This document shows positions 42,005 through 55,500 of a stretch of 64,000 bases of DNA, piece after piece. The position numbers and the translations under genes are program-made. The notes below the pieces were generated by a model that searched no databases, was not told where the DNA came from, and saw only the letters and a list, made by a program, of their open reading frames with translations. The DNA is taken from NCBI GenBank assembly GCA_945859605.1, contig OX243823.1, positions 34,370,518 through 34,434,517 of the forward strand, written 5' to 3'. Numbering within the stretch: the first letter of the stretch is position 1; each line of letters starts with the position of its first letter. The stretch is from Lumbricus rubellus. Its lineage: Eukaryota; Annelida; Clitellata; Crassiclitellata; Lumbricidae.

Positions 42005-42547
42005 TGTTTGGATGGTATATAGGATTCATCGATCACATCCAGTCGCCGCCCATGGCTGCTGAGAGAGAGAAGGAGAGACACAGACAGAGACTTAGAGACA
42101 GACAGACAGACATACAATGTCATACATACATACATACATACATACATACATACATACATACAGACAGACAGACAGACAGACAGAGATGCCGTCTTCTTAT
42201 TTGGCTTCTGTTCGAAATCTCAACGTCAATTCTTTCGACGTTTTTTGCGTTGATTATAATTGGAATTGCAGAGAAATCAATGTTTGTCGTTTAAGCATTT
42301 TAACCGTCTAATGGAGAAAGAGACAGACAGACACAGAGACATAGATAGAGAGACACAGAGACACAGATAGAGAGACACAGATAGAGACACAGAGATAGAG
42401 AGACATAGATAGAAAGGCATAGATAGAGACATAGAGACACAGAGAGACTGACAGAGACACAGATACAGAGAGACACAGATAGAGAGACAGACAGAGACAA
42501 CCATTAAATCTGACATGAAGACATCATCACTGAGAGATCGACAACGT

Positions 42548-42725
42548 CTGACGTCATCTTGTGTTGTGTTATGTTGTGGATATGTCTTATTTCTTCTGTC
42601 ATGACGTCATCTTGTGTTGTGGATATGTCTTATTTCTTCTGTCATGACGTCATCTTGTGTTGTGGATATGTCTTCTTTCTTCTGTCATGACGTCATCTTG
42701 TGTTGTGGATATGTCTTATGTCTTC
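42548..42725. repeat. Tandem repeat carrying TGACGTCA
   Basis: About four copies of a roughly 55-bp unit have the core CATGACGTCATCTTGTG and GTTGTGGATATGTCTTAT. Most copies contain the palindrome TGACGTCA. Confidence 0.8.
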
Positions 42726-43487
42726 TGTCAACATCGGATCATTAATCAATCTTGTGTGAAAACAATCACTCAACCAGTATTTCCATTTCACAATTTATTT
42801 ACTTCAGAATTTCCACAATAATTATAGTGCATTTAAAAAACCAACAGAATAATAAACGACAACAGTTCTTTTGACATCTGCCATGCATTCCACCTTCCGT
42901 CCCCTCTCCTACTCTCAGCCAAAATGAATTGCGTTTTGATTGGATGATGATGATCACTGATTTCTATATTAAGCGAAGATGCGTCGCAAACGTTACAAGA
43001 GAAGAAATGATGTTCAAAGACTTTTCTTAGACTTTCTAATCATAATTTAATGATGATGTTGACTAGTCTCTGTGCTGACTTCATATTCAACAATGAATAT
43101 ATCATCATCATCGTTGATCGGTAAAACACACAACCATAATTATATGATCAATGATGCAAACCAAAGTATGATCGAAATCTACACTTCATCAAAACGATCA
43201 ACATCAGGAAATAATCAAACTTGACACATCGTAAAAATTACGGAATAAACGGAATGATCAGAAATCATAAAAATCAAAGAACAACAAAACTTTCCACATG
43301 ATCAAAATCATGGAATGGTCAACTTCAAGGAATTAAACAAATTTATAAATGATCCAAATTGAGATACAACCAAAATGAAGGAATGATCAAAAGTTAAACA
43401 TAATTATGATCAATGAATCAATCATCAAAATATTATGTAAAAATCAAAATCATGAAACTATCAACATCAACATTAACAAAGTGACAC

Positions 43488-43632
43488 ATAGAACTAAACC
43501 TAATGCACATTGAACTAACCTAATGCACATTCAGCTAACCTAATGCACATTCAGCTAACCTAATGCACATTCAGCTAACCTAATGCACATTCAGCTAATG
43601 CACATTCAGCTAACCTAATGCACATTAAATTA
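43488..43632. repeat. 23-bp tandem repeat (CTAACCTAATGCACATTCAG)
   Basis: About six near-identical units of AGCTAACCTAATGCACATTC. One copy has lost the CTAACC part. Confidence 0.85.
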
Positions 43633-44136
43633 ACCAAATCCAATGATAACATCTAAAATAAGCACTGAAGCACTGAAGATGAAGATAATAAATTAGTTGA
43701 CCGTTGCAGATGAAAATCTCTCGATTGAAATCAGAATCAATTGGACAATTATAGCGTGTGATGCTGATAACAAAAGCAGAATGACATTCGTCGTAATCAC
43801 AATCTCGAGATTTCTACAACGTCTCAGAAAGATGAAAAGATGCAGGAATCATCCACAGTCAAAACGAAATCAATAGGGATATAGAGGGAGTACAGTTATT
43901 ATTACTGAGAGGATCGTATAAAGCTCTCTCAGAAATATCAACATGTGCAAATAAGAATGAGTGAGTGAGTCTAAAAGAGGAATCTTCTTGTCAAGCATCG
44001 TTATGAATGTCAACATTGCATGAAACCAAAAATACATTCATCAGTGATATTCAACTCTTGTAGATAACTTGAAACCTTCCGTCCATATTATGATTCGTGT
44101 GTTCACGCAAGTTTGAAATAAATAAAGATCATCATG

Positions 44137-44172
<36 letters not shown>

Positions 44173-44404
44173 GAGAAATGAAACCACATCAACTGCACTG
44201 AAAATGTCACTACTCACTAGTCATCAAATTTATGACAAATATTGTATCATGATACTTCCAATAATAATAATACCTGGAATTGTTATTATCATAATTGTTA
44301 TTGACACTTCTAAGGTAGAATTGATGTTGCTCATCTATAATTAACCCATGTGTACATTGCGTCTCTTCTTATCCTCTGATTTTTCTCTACGTCAATTTGA
44401 GACA

Positions 44405-44543
<139 letters not shown>

Positions 44544-45371
44544 GCATCGCATAATTGTTGAAACTTTGTCAGCAATTGCTATGAAACTTTGACATAAAAA
44601 AAACTACCCAATGAATCACCAGTCAAAAGAAACATTATCAAAATGCACGACTGAAAAGACTAAACACTAAACTAGCTAAAGCTTTAAAAAGACGAAAATA
44701 AGTGTTGAGGAAATATTTTCGATCAAATGCGAAGGCCAATAATTTGATTCAAGCAAAAACAAAACTTGGAGAGTCCCTAACTTTGCGCATTGTCATTATA
44801 AAATCAACAAAATCTAAACAGTAGAACAATACAAGAAGACGGCAAAAACAAACACAAAAGAAGAAACACCTACACCACCGCTTAGAAGATAAACACAGCC
44901 AACCAAGATCAAGTCTCAAGAGTCCAAAGAGTCTCAAGAGTCCAAAGAGTCTTAAACGTGCTGTAATCCAACCAATTTCCACTGCTTTACATTAACGAGC
45001 ATAAAAGCCCGTTCGCAATTCATTCAACGTGTGTGGCCAAATTCAAGTGAATGTCAATCATTAAACCACAACACATCTGAAGAAACGCACGCTGCTACAA
45101 CATCTGAAACGCACGTTGCTACAATGTACATCAAGCGATGGCATAAAAAAAACCGAGCTTGCAATCAGGTAAAAGCAGAAGAATGGCTCCACTTGTGAGA
45201 GTTAGATCCCTTCAAAACAACTGCCAAACACAAGAAGGCCATGATGATTGATACACACCACAAGCATCAACTCAATCAACAATATTTTTAGGTAGGAAAA
45301 GCGTAATGCTCATTCGAACGACAACTGCATGAAGAATCGCACAGATGCACGCACGCACACGCACGCGCACA

Positions 45372-45456
<85 letters not shown>

Positions 45457-46230
45457 TGCAATGCATTGTAGTTAGAAACAATGAACATGTGAAGCACCTG
45501 TTGAAGAAGAAGAAGAAGATGAAGACAGAGAAACTGAATTTACTACGAAGACCATAGATGTTGTCGGCAAAAAGACACGAACACAGACGGATGGACTGGA
45601 CGGAAGAGGAGGAAGAGGAGCAGCCACTCATTATCTTCTTCTTCACTCATCATCAGAGACAACAATGAAAAGGAAACAATTGAAAACAATGGCAAATACA
45701 ATAAGCGCTCTCTCATTATCAAAACATCTGAAGCGGCACTTTAAACAAAACACATCAAGACAAACGAATAAATTGATGAAACTGATTGAAAGCTTCATCA
45801 GTCTAATTTAGAAATCGTCTAGAGTATATATTGGAAAAGGAAAAGTCTGTCTCTCTTTTGATGACGACGATGACTTCCGATAAAAGCACCTGAGAAAGGT
45901 GGCAGGCGAATGGAAAGGTGACAGGCGGATGGAAAGGTGACAGGCGAATGGAAAGGTGACAGGTGAATGGAAAAGCGGCGACGACGACGATAACGACGAC
46001 TACATGCAATCTAGACAGTAATAACGGCATCCATGTGAAGACGAGTGCCACGTGTCACTCGGACATCAGCGAAGCCAAGCGCCACGTGTCTCTTGGATAT
46101 CAGCGACAGCAGCAGCAGACGAAGACTACTTGCGACAGATATCGTTGCCCAAGAAAAGTGACGAAAGATTTGGGTATCTGCAACAGACATATACATCAGA
46201 CATTAGAAATTGTTAGTTAATTTTATTACT

Positions 46231-46297
46231 AACCCTTTACCGACCGATGGTATAGGATCTCGCATACCATTGACTACACTTCGGCTGGTAAAGGGTT
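46231..46297. repeat. Short foldback sequence
   Basis: AACCCTTTACC and GGTAAAGGGTT are inverted at the two ends, and ATGGTAT / ATACCAT form a second inner inverted pair. This could be a very small MITE or an RNA hairpin. Confidence 0.6.
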
Positions 46298-46489
46298 AAT
46301 CTGTAACTTCTACATGTATCTGCTGGTCAGGAATTAAGACTCTTCTAATTTATTTATTAAGAGAATTTATACAGTGCTTCCTCATTCTGCGCACAAACCT
46401 AAAGAAAGTAAAAAGTCATTAGATCAAAGTAGAGAACAATTATCAGACTTTAATATAGTAAATGCTGCTCAATCCAGATAATTTTCCTG

Positions 46490-46672
46490 CATTGGTCCCT
46501 CCCTACGGAATGGGCTTCCCCCATCAGTTCGCTCTGCCATCCTCTTTGGTAGTCTCTCCTCATCTTTCTCTTGTCTAAAATTCTGCCCTTTCTCTCGAGA
46601 TTAAACGCACTGGGAGCGCTTCTGAAAGAGTCTTGCTGCTAGAAGCGCTTTATAAATGGTCGGATGCAAGTC
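46490..46672 (+). mobile_element. 5'-truncated LINE 3' end
   Basis: The decayed frame matches the VRSTLLSGSLSS part of the LINE at 60.5 kb (GTTCGCTCTGCCATCCTCTT, then GGTAGTCTCTCCTCATC). It is followed by CTGGGAGCGCTTCTGA and GAAGCGCTTTATAAATGG. Confidence 0.8.
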
Positions 46673-46935
46673 TTAATCAGGTCTACAGTCGATATAAAGA
46701 GGATCAATGCACTCAAGTAAGAATCTGAGGCAACTTAAACAGTTTATCGACAATAAACAATTGCAAATGTCTTCTTGACAAAGAAGCGATATACAAATGA
46801 TTGAGCAGAATGAATCGAAACAGAGAAGAGATTTTTGAAAATAAAGATGAGTCATAATATGAAAAATTCATCATCATACGACAAAATCATTTCCAAAGAT
46901 ATTTCCAAAGATATTTCCGATGACAACAACGACGA

Positions 46936-47040
46936 TTACCTTTTGTGAAAGTCTGCGTCATTCTCCGAGAAATCTGGAACGGCCATTCGTGAAAATTTGA
47001 TTCTCAGTTGATCACCGATTTCATTGATTGTATCTAACGC
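46936..47040 (-). CDS. SPTLC2: SPTLC2 exon 12 (C-terminus, stop)
   Basis: The acceptor is TCGTTTGCAG|GCG. It encodes [18 protein letters not shown] and ends in NDADFHKR and TAA. The last bases AAAAGGTAATC could also be a donor, so a further 3' exon is not excluded, but length matches the family as it stands. AATAAATAAA on the minus strand at 46349-46358 is a possible poly(A) signal. Confidence 0.88.
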   Translation of the reverse strand, partial: ALDTINEIGDQLRIKFSRMAVPDFSENDADFHKR

Positions 47041-50000
47041 CTGCAAACGAGAAACAACCGATTTTTTCATGAAAACCAGACATAGAAAAAGATGGACAGC
47101 AACTGGAGCAATAATAATATTGATGTGAACGAGAGAAAATCTCGCAACACAGAAGAAAGAAGCCAATCACGACAACTGACGTTGAAAATGCACGTCTGCT
47201 GCATTGTTTTTACGACTGATGAAATAGAATTGAGTTGAATTGAGTCGTTTACCGTATCAAGCATTTCTTTCGTGTGAGACGCTGACAGACAGAACCTCGC
47301 TCGTGAATGGATGATGGACGTCGCTGGGAAACCAACGACAACCGTTGCTAAGCGACGACGAAGACACTCACGACTAAATGCACTGCAATGAAAAGAAAGC
47401 AATCAACCACAGCTCAGCAATAATCAATGCAGAGCACATCCATATATTATGCAATTGTTGTATGGATCCCTCTGTCTCACTACCTCTCTCTCTGTCTCAC
47501 TACTTCTCTCTCTGTCTCACTACCTCTCTCTCTGTCTCACTACCTCTCTCTGTCTCACTACCTCTCTTTTTGTCTCACTACTTCTCTCTCTCTGTCTCAC
47601 AACCTCTCTCTCTGTCTCACTACCTCTCTTTTTGTCTCACTACCTCTCTCTCTCTCTGTCTCACTACCTCTCTCTTTGTCTCACTACTTCTCTCTTTGTC
47701 TCAATACCTCTCTCTTCATCTGTCTCACTACCTCTCTCTTTATCTCAATACCTCTCTCTTTGTCTCACTACTTCTCTCTCTCTGTCTCATTACCTCTCTC
47801 TTTGTCTCACTTCCCTCTGGCGCCAGCTCTTCCCTCTCTCTCTCTCTTTGGGACAAAGCATTGAAGACATCACTACACAGATTAACCATATTGCTCATTG
47901 CACTCAGATGAACGTTGCTCTCCTCGCTCACTCTCATCCATCGCTCATTGCTCTCGTCCTTGCTCACTTTCATCCATCGCTCATTGCTCTCGTCCTCACT
48001 CACTCTCATCCATCGCTCATTGCTCTCGTCCTTGCTCACTCTCATCCATCGCTCATTGCTCTCCTCCTCACTCACTCTCATCCATCGCTCATTGCTCTCC
48101 TCCTCACTCACTCTCATCCATCGCTCATTGCTCTCCTCCTCGCTCACTCTCATCCATCGCTCATTGCTCTCCTCCTCGCTCACTCTCATCCATCGCTCAT
48201 TGCTCTCCTCCTCGCTCACTCTCATCCATCGCTCATTGCTCTACTCCTCACTCACTCTCATCCATCGCTCATTGCTCTACTCCTCACTCACTCTCATCCA
48301 TCGCTCATTGCTCTACTCCTCACTCACTCTCATCCATCGCTCATTGCTCTCCTCCTCACTCACTCTCATCCATCGCTCATTGCTCTCCTCCTCACTCACT
48401 CTCATCCATCGCTCATTGCTCTCCTCCTCACTCACTCTCATCCATCGCTCATTGCTCTACTCCTCACTCACTCTCATCCATCGCTCATTGCTCTACTCCT
48501 CACTCACTCTCATCCATCGCTCATTGCTCTCCTCCTCACTCACTCTCATCCATCGCTCATTGCTCTCCTCCTCACTCACTCTCATCCATCGCTCATTGCT
48601 CTCCTCCTCACTCACTCTCATCCATCGCTCATTGCTCTCCTCCTCACTCACTCTCATCCATCGCTCATTGCTCTCGTCCTTGCTCACTTTCATCCATCGC
48701 TCATTGCTCTCCTCCTCACTCACTCTCATCCATCGCTCATTGCTCTCGTCCTTGCTCACTTTCATCCATCGCTCATTGCTCTCGTCCTTGCTCACTCTCA
48801 TCCATCGCTCATTGCTCTCGTCCTTGCTCACTTTCAACAAACATTGCACTCAACGATTCCTGCTCCACCTTATCATAACAAAACATCAATTGTTTCGTTG
48901 GCATTATTGTCAGTCGCTCTGACAATTATTATCCGCTCGCTCCACGTCCATGCTCAACATCCATTCCGTCAATTTCATCACAGTTAAACTTAAAACTGAT
49001 CATTTCTTCTTCTTTCGATCTCTCATCAGGTGAGAAATCGTTCACTGAATTCACACGTCGAGTCTTTCTCTCATCTTCTCCTCTCACTTAATGACCACAG
49101 TGTCATAAGAAGCAATCAATGAACAACTCATGTTCCTCTAATCCATTACAATAAAGTCAGTATGCTATGGAAGTCATTCCATTCGACCAATGTATCTCCA
49201 GTTGCAGACCTAGCATACATTTAAACAAGTACGTCAGCTGATCTGTTGTTGTCGTTGTTGTTGTTGTCGTTGTTGTTGTTGCTTTACTTACCAGACTTTT
49301 GCAGGGCAGAAGAGAAGAAGAGGGACGACGGGTGAATCCATGTTTTGCTTTACTTACCAGACCTTTGCAGGGCAGAAGAGAAGAAGAGGGACGACGGGTG
49401 AATCCATGTTTTGCTTTACTTACCAGACCTTTGCAGGGCAGAAGAGAAGAAGAGGGACGACGGGTGAATCCATGTTTTGCTTTACTTACCAGACCTTTGC
49501 AGGGCAGAAGAGAAGAAGAGGGACGACGGGTGAATCCATGTTGCCGTAAACGATGAAACCCATTTCGTGAAGACGTCGTCGGAAGTAGCGACAATTCCAC
49601 GCCAGTCGTGCAACGCGATTCTGACCTAAACAACACAACCGAAACAACATGTCATCACCTAAACAAAACAACATAACCGAAACAACATGTCATGACCTAA
49701 ACAAAACAACATAACCGAAACAACATGTCATGACCTAAACAAAACAACATAACCGAAACAACATGTCATGACCTAAACAACACAACATAACCGAAACAAC
49801 ATGTCATCACCTAAACATGTTATAGCATAACACGAAACAACACAACATGACATAAAAATGACATTCAACCAAACACACTTCGCGTGAGGACACATACCGA
49901 CACACACATACACACAGACAGTATTCCGTGGTATTTCATACTCTGGAAAAGACATTACGCTGCACAGTCTATTGACTCTGATGAAGATGCAATTCTTTGC

Positions 50001-51202
50001 AATATTGAATCTGTTCTAATTTTTAACGAGACGCATTGTTTTTTTCACGGCAGCTTTCAGTGCGTCCTCGTTGGTAGATAGTTAAAAGAAACACACTTGT
50101 AAAGAAGAAGCGTAGTGAAATTATGATGATGACAACGATGATTATGATGATGACGATGATTTACGATGATGATGATGATGATTTATGATGATGATGGTGA
50201 TGATGACGATGATGGTGACGATGATGGTGATGATGATGAGTATCTGCCTGCTCAGTGCTCACCTTCCTTGGTTCCATTCAATCCCATGATGATAGACATC
50301 GATGATATGATCTGCTGAGCGACTGGCGCTGGCATACTCGAAGCGTAGCACGCACTGTGCGACCGCAGGCGAAGGAAGTCAATCAACTTCTGCACAGCAC
50401 GAAAAGACAACAAAACAACGAGATATAATCAGAAGAAGAAGACAATGGACATAACAACACAACAATGGACATAAAAATAGAATTTGTAACATAATACAAA
50501 GGGATTCAGAAGTGCAAACACACAAGGCCATACAACAGAATATCAAAAACAATTGTTAAGTGATCGAATTGCTCATTTGCAATGCAACCATCCAAATGGA
50601 TGACGCTCAAATGCACACAAGTTCCATACTAAAGACTGAGTGCTCAATGAACGCAGGCTACCATGACCCAATATTAGCATCAACCGTCATTCATATAAAT
50701 GAAAGTACAGTTGGAGTGCAAAAGGAGGAGAGGAGGAGGGGGATAAAACTTTCTGCACCACTGGTCAGGTTTTTTATTGGCCTGCCTAATTGATGTGTTG
50801 TTAATTTTTTAGTCACCAGTTGTGTTGTGTCTGATGTGTTTCTCTGCATAAGTTTCAGTCATTGTCAAACTCAATTTGAGGTCAACAAGAGCTTCAGCCT
50901 CAAAACTGAGATTCATATTGCGCTTATAAAACAACTTGCGGATAAAAGTTAATTTAAAGCTAACATTGTAGTAGCACACAGCTCTAGACAAAAGATGTAA
51001 AAATGTGAAGTTGGACTTGTGAAGCGTTGTGCAGTTTAAGCGGATCTAACCAGTAATTATTTCTAGCACATCATGAAGAAAAGACTATTTGGGCGAAGAA
51101 GAAATAGTATGTGTTTACTTAGCCCTACTTTAAGTGACAATTATCAGTGGCAATCATAACACGACCAAATGTCGACCGATCTTCAAAGAGAACCGAAGGA
51201 CC

Positions 51203-51246
<44 letters not shown>

Positions 51247-52368
51247 AGAGAGATGGAGGGAGGAAGGGAGGGAGGGAGGGAGGGAAGGAGGAAGGGAGGG
51301 AGGGAGGGAGGGAGAGAGAGAGAGAGATCATAACACAGGACACAATGAAGTCATGTATAAGAATTGAAACAAAATAAGAGAGGGAAATAAGAACCATATC
51401 AATTCAAGCATTTCTCTTTTTCTCCCATTCCTTTGCTCCTATAGCTCTGATTAATTACATTGCCAATCACATCATCCTTCCTTCCCTCTCTCTCTTTCCC
51501 TAGCGATCGTAATTTACCCTCTTTCCGCCGATGTATCCTCCTGCTGATCCAAAACTCTTCGTGAACGTTCCCATCATGACGTCGACGTCGTGTGGATCGC
51601 AATCCCAATAATCGACAACTCCTCGGCCGTGAGGTCCGATCGCTCCGATGCTGTGTGCCTCATCGAGATACAGATACGCACGATACTTCTTCTTCAGACG
51701 AATAACGTCGTTCAGCCTCACTATCGAACCCTCCATGCTGAACACACAAACCAACAAACACACATGAATCACATGATCATGATTAACATTCAACGACTGA
51801 ACACACACACAAAACCAACCAACACACAAGATTATCATTAACATTCAACGACTGAAATAGCATTGTCCCAAGATGATGATGACCTGTTTTGTCGTCTTCA
51901 ACATTAAATTGAACGACAGAATTATTTCAATCGCAATTCCCATCAACGTCGAGATTTATATTGACGACAGACGAGACACAATTTTTGCGCCCATATCAAA
52001 ATCTGTATTGGATATATATATATAAAATTATACATATATATATATAATCAATACATATTATATATATATATATATATTTATAATCAATACAGTATATACT
52101 GATTACATGTCTAGATTTATATCGACAGACGAGACACATTTTTGCGCATCATATCAAAATCTGTATTGGATATATATATATAAAATTATACATATATATA
52201 TATAATCAATACATATTATATATATATATATATATATATAATCAATACAGTATATACTGATTACATGTCTAGATTTATATCGACAGACGAGACACATTTT
52301 TGCGCATCATATCAAAATCTGTATTGGATATATATATATAAAATTATACATATATATATAATCAATAC

Positions 52369-52404
<36 letters not shown>

Positions 52405-52530
52405 CAATACAGTATATACTGATTACATGTCTAGATTTATATCGACAGACGAGACACATTTTTGCGCATCATATCAAAATCTGTATTGGATATATATATA
52501 TAAAATTATACATATATATATAATCAATAC

Positions 52531-52580
<50 letters not shown>

Positions 52581-55500
52581 CAATACAGTATATACTGATT
52601 ACATGTCTAGATTTATATCGACAGACGAGACACATTTTTGCCCATATCAAAATCTGTAATGGATGTAATTATACGGGCTGCCTTGCGCAATAGACATTGA
52701 CGCAATATTAGAAGAGTTTTATAAACTGCAATTTATCAGCAGAGGATTAACTGCAAGCTTAAAGCAAAATGTCTTTTTCAAATTATCAATCCACGTCACT
52801 TCCTCATTCAAATCCAGATTTCATACGGAATAGAATTGAATAGAATTGAAAAAATACCTGTAGACGCCTTCAACGATGATAAGAATCTTCTTCCAAGGTC
52901 GCTTTGTCCTTGGCTGTCCCGTCGTAATCGCCTCACGAAGTTTCTTCTCCAACTCTTCCATGTCTACAACGAAGTCATTCAAACGCGTTCACCTTCAACT
53001 TAACGGTCAATGTATTCTACAGTTGGGTGAAATCTTATCAGGAAATCAGTTTTCAGATTGATTAATTGGAATAAACTAGACTACCAATACAAATATGATT
53101 TTTAAGAAGTAATATTTCTACCACAAACAATTCTTCCTTTCATTAATAAAAAATAGTTATCGGTTTCTGTGGTAAACTTCATCATTGAATATTTGTTGAT
53201 ATTTTATCCCAAGCCATGTGTTTTAAAATGTACTTCAGACAAAATATTATAATATTTATAAAATATATAAATATTGCCAATTAATCGGATCGAAACAAAA
53301 ATCCATTTAAAAAGCAGGTCAAATAATTTATAAGGAATTGAAAATCAGTCAAAACTTGGTCTATGCATGTATCTGCAATGTTATTGGAACATTTTTAGCA
53401 AAGATTCCAAACAGTGCCATGTGAAGGAATCTGAACAGATTTATCCCCATCTTAATCTCAACATTAGCAAAGCTAGAGAATGTAGCTTGAGCAGAGTTTA
53501 AAGCAACAGCTTGAATGGAAGATTGCTCCAAAGGGATTTGATCAACGTTCCTGAGCACTGCAGCAGGATTATACATAGTCATGTTGACTTCTCAACAAAG
53601 CTACTCTAGATTAGTCCGATGGAGGTCAACAATGTCTCTCTTCATTGTCAGTTCATTTGTTGGCTGATTTACTTTCTCAACGTTGTTTACAAAACTAAAA
53701 TTAAATGCAGTTGGATCAGAGGCATATTTTATTTTTTACATTTTTCATTTAAAACATTTAATTCCATGTAATTCTTCTTCTTCTTCCTCTAATGAAAGGA
53801 TACTAAGAATGGATGATGATGTATTAAATGTCAACTTTGCAAAAAAATCAATTTCATCCATAATTGTCTTCCTATTCCAACACCATTCAAAGGTAATCAT
53901 CAAACTCAGGTGACATCATCAGCCCATAAAAACTCTCTCCTCAGTCCAGAAGTCCATCTCATATGATGATGATGATGATCACAAAAGTGAATCAGTCCAA
54001 TAATTAATAATAATAATTGTCATCATTTCCTGTTCCATTTTAAATCCTTATTTTCTCGCATAGACGAAACAAATGCACGAGTCAACGAATTCCATTCCAA
54101 GTCTATTGCTCAACTCTTGTTTTAAAAACAGACGTATCTCATGAATTATTAATTATCTCATTAGTTATTAATTATCTCATGAATTATTAATTATCTCATG
54201 AATTATTAATTATCTCATTAGCATACAAAAGCATCGTCCAACATCCTCTTCCTCTGCAGCTGTGTCACAACCTCGCAATGTTGCTTTAATCTCAGACCTC
54301 TTCATCACTAGTCAAACACACATGCCCACATTGATCAGTCAATTTATATAGCACCATGCACGAAAGCTTTCTAAATCATTGAACTGACTGTTGTGTTTGA
54401 AGACTTTGATCGTTGCTCCTGACAACCTCGCACCGAGAATGATCGAGACATGATTGAGTTCATCGCTGAGAATGAGGCAACCCTGGCGAGCGAGTGAGAA
54501 AAACACATTCAATATACAATATTATACATATATATATATATATAAATATACATATATATATATATAGAAAACACGTTCATAAAACAATGGAAGTCTATTG
54601 TGCAGACATCTAATTAACTGACAGCACTTTAAATGACTGATTGGCCTTTCGTATAATAATCAGAGAGAGGAGAGTCTTCTTATTCTTCTTCTTTCAAGTG
54701 GTCGCGCAGACAAATGTTGACATAGTTAACGGTTAAAGGCAGATCAACAAGTTCTACCAATAATCATTTGGTATTAACTGCAAGCAATTGAAGGACTTCA
54801 CTGAACTGAGAAGAAGACAAGTTCAATCTTGATGAGGCACATTATTAACATTATTTACTGCTCTACAGTTTACGCATTAAATTCAATGCCTTCGTTAACC
54901 TCGATTCATTGGAAACCTTCGTCTTTATTACGCCACTAAAATATGCAAATGAGTCTGCTATATATCTCTATGTATGTTTGTTTTTACGTATGTATCTCTA
55001 CAGCTGCAGATCAGTGGCTCATGAATTATGTAAATTTTCAGACTCAACCCCTCACCCTCTCTCTCTGTTAGGCTGGTGCTAAAAGGTTTCACCATGGACA
55101 CAGCTCAAGGCCGTATTGCGTCAACAAAGTCAATTTATGAAAACCAGTCTAAGTTATGAATTACGTTGAAGTACTTTGTCCTTCGACATGTTCTAAACGT
55201 TCTAATGGCAAGGTCCAATCCTCCTTCATTTATCACTTCCTCCTTCGCTCTACCCTATATCCATTGACATCTCTTCTTTCTTTCTCTCATTCTCTCTTTC
55301 TTTCTCTCATTCTCTCTTTCTTTCTCTCATTCTTTCTTTCTTTCTCTCATTCTGTCTCATCTGACTCTGTCTTTCTTCCTCTCTCTCTCTCTTTCCCTTT
55401 CCTCACTCTCTCTGTTTAGAAAAAATAATTGAATAGTAACTAAAGAAAAAACCAGATGCTCACAGCAATGTTAGTGAAACAATGGTTGCGTTTGTTACCT

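Noticed and set aside
47449..48987. 512-codon plus-strand frame and its 326- and 335-codon neighbours
   Set aside because: They are translations of a 36-bp minisatellite and CT repeats inside an SPTLC2 intron, with no domain and several frames open at once.
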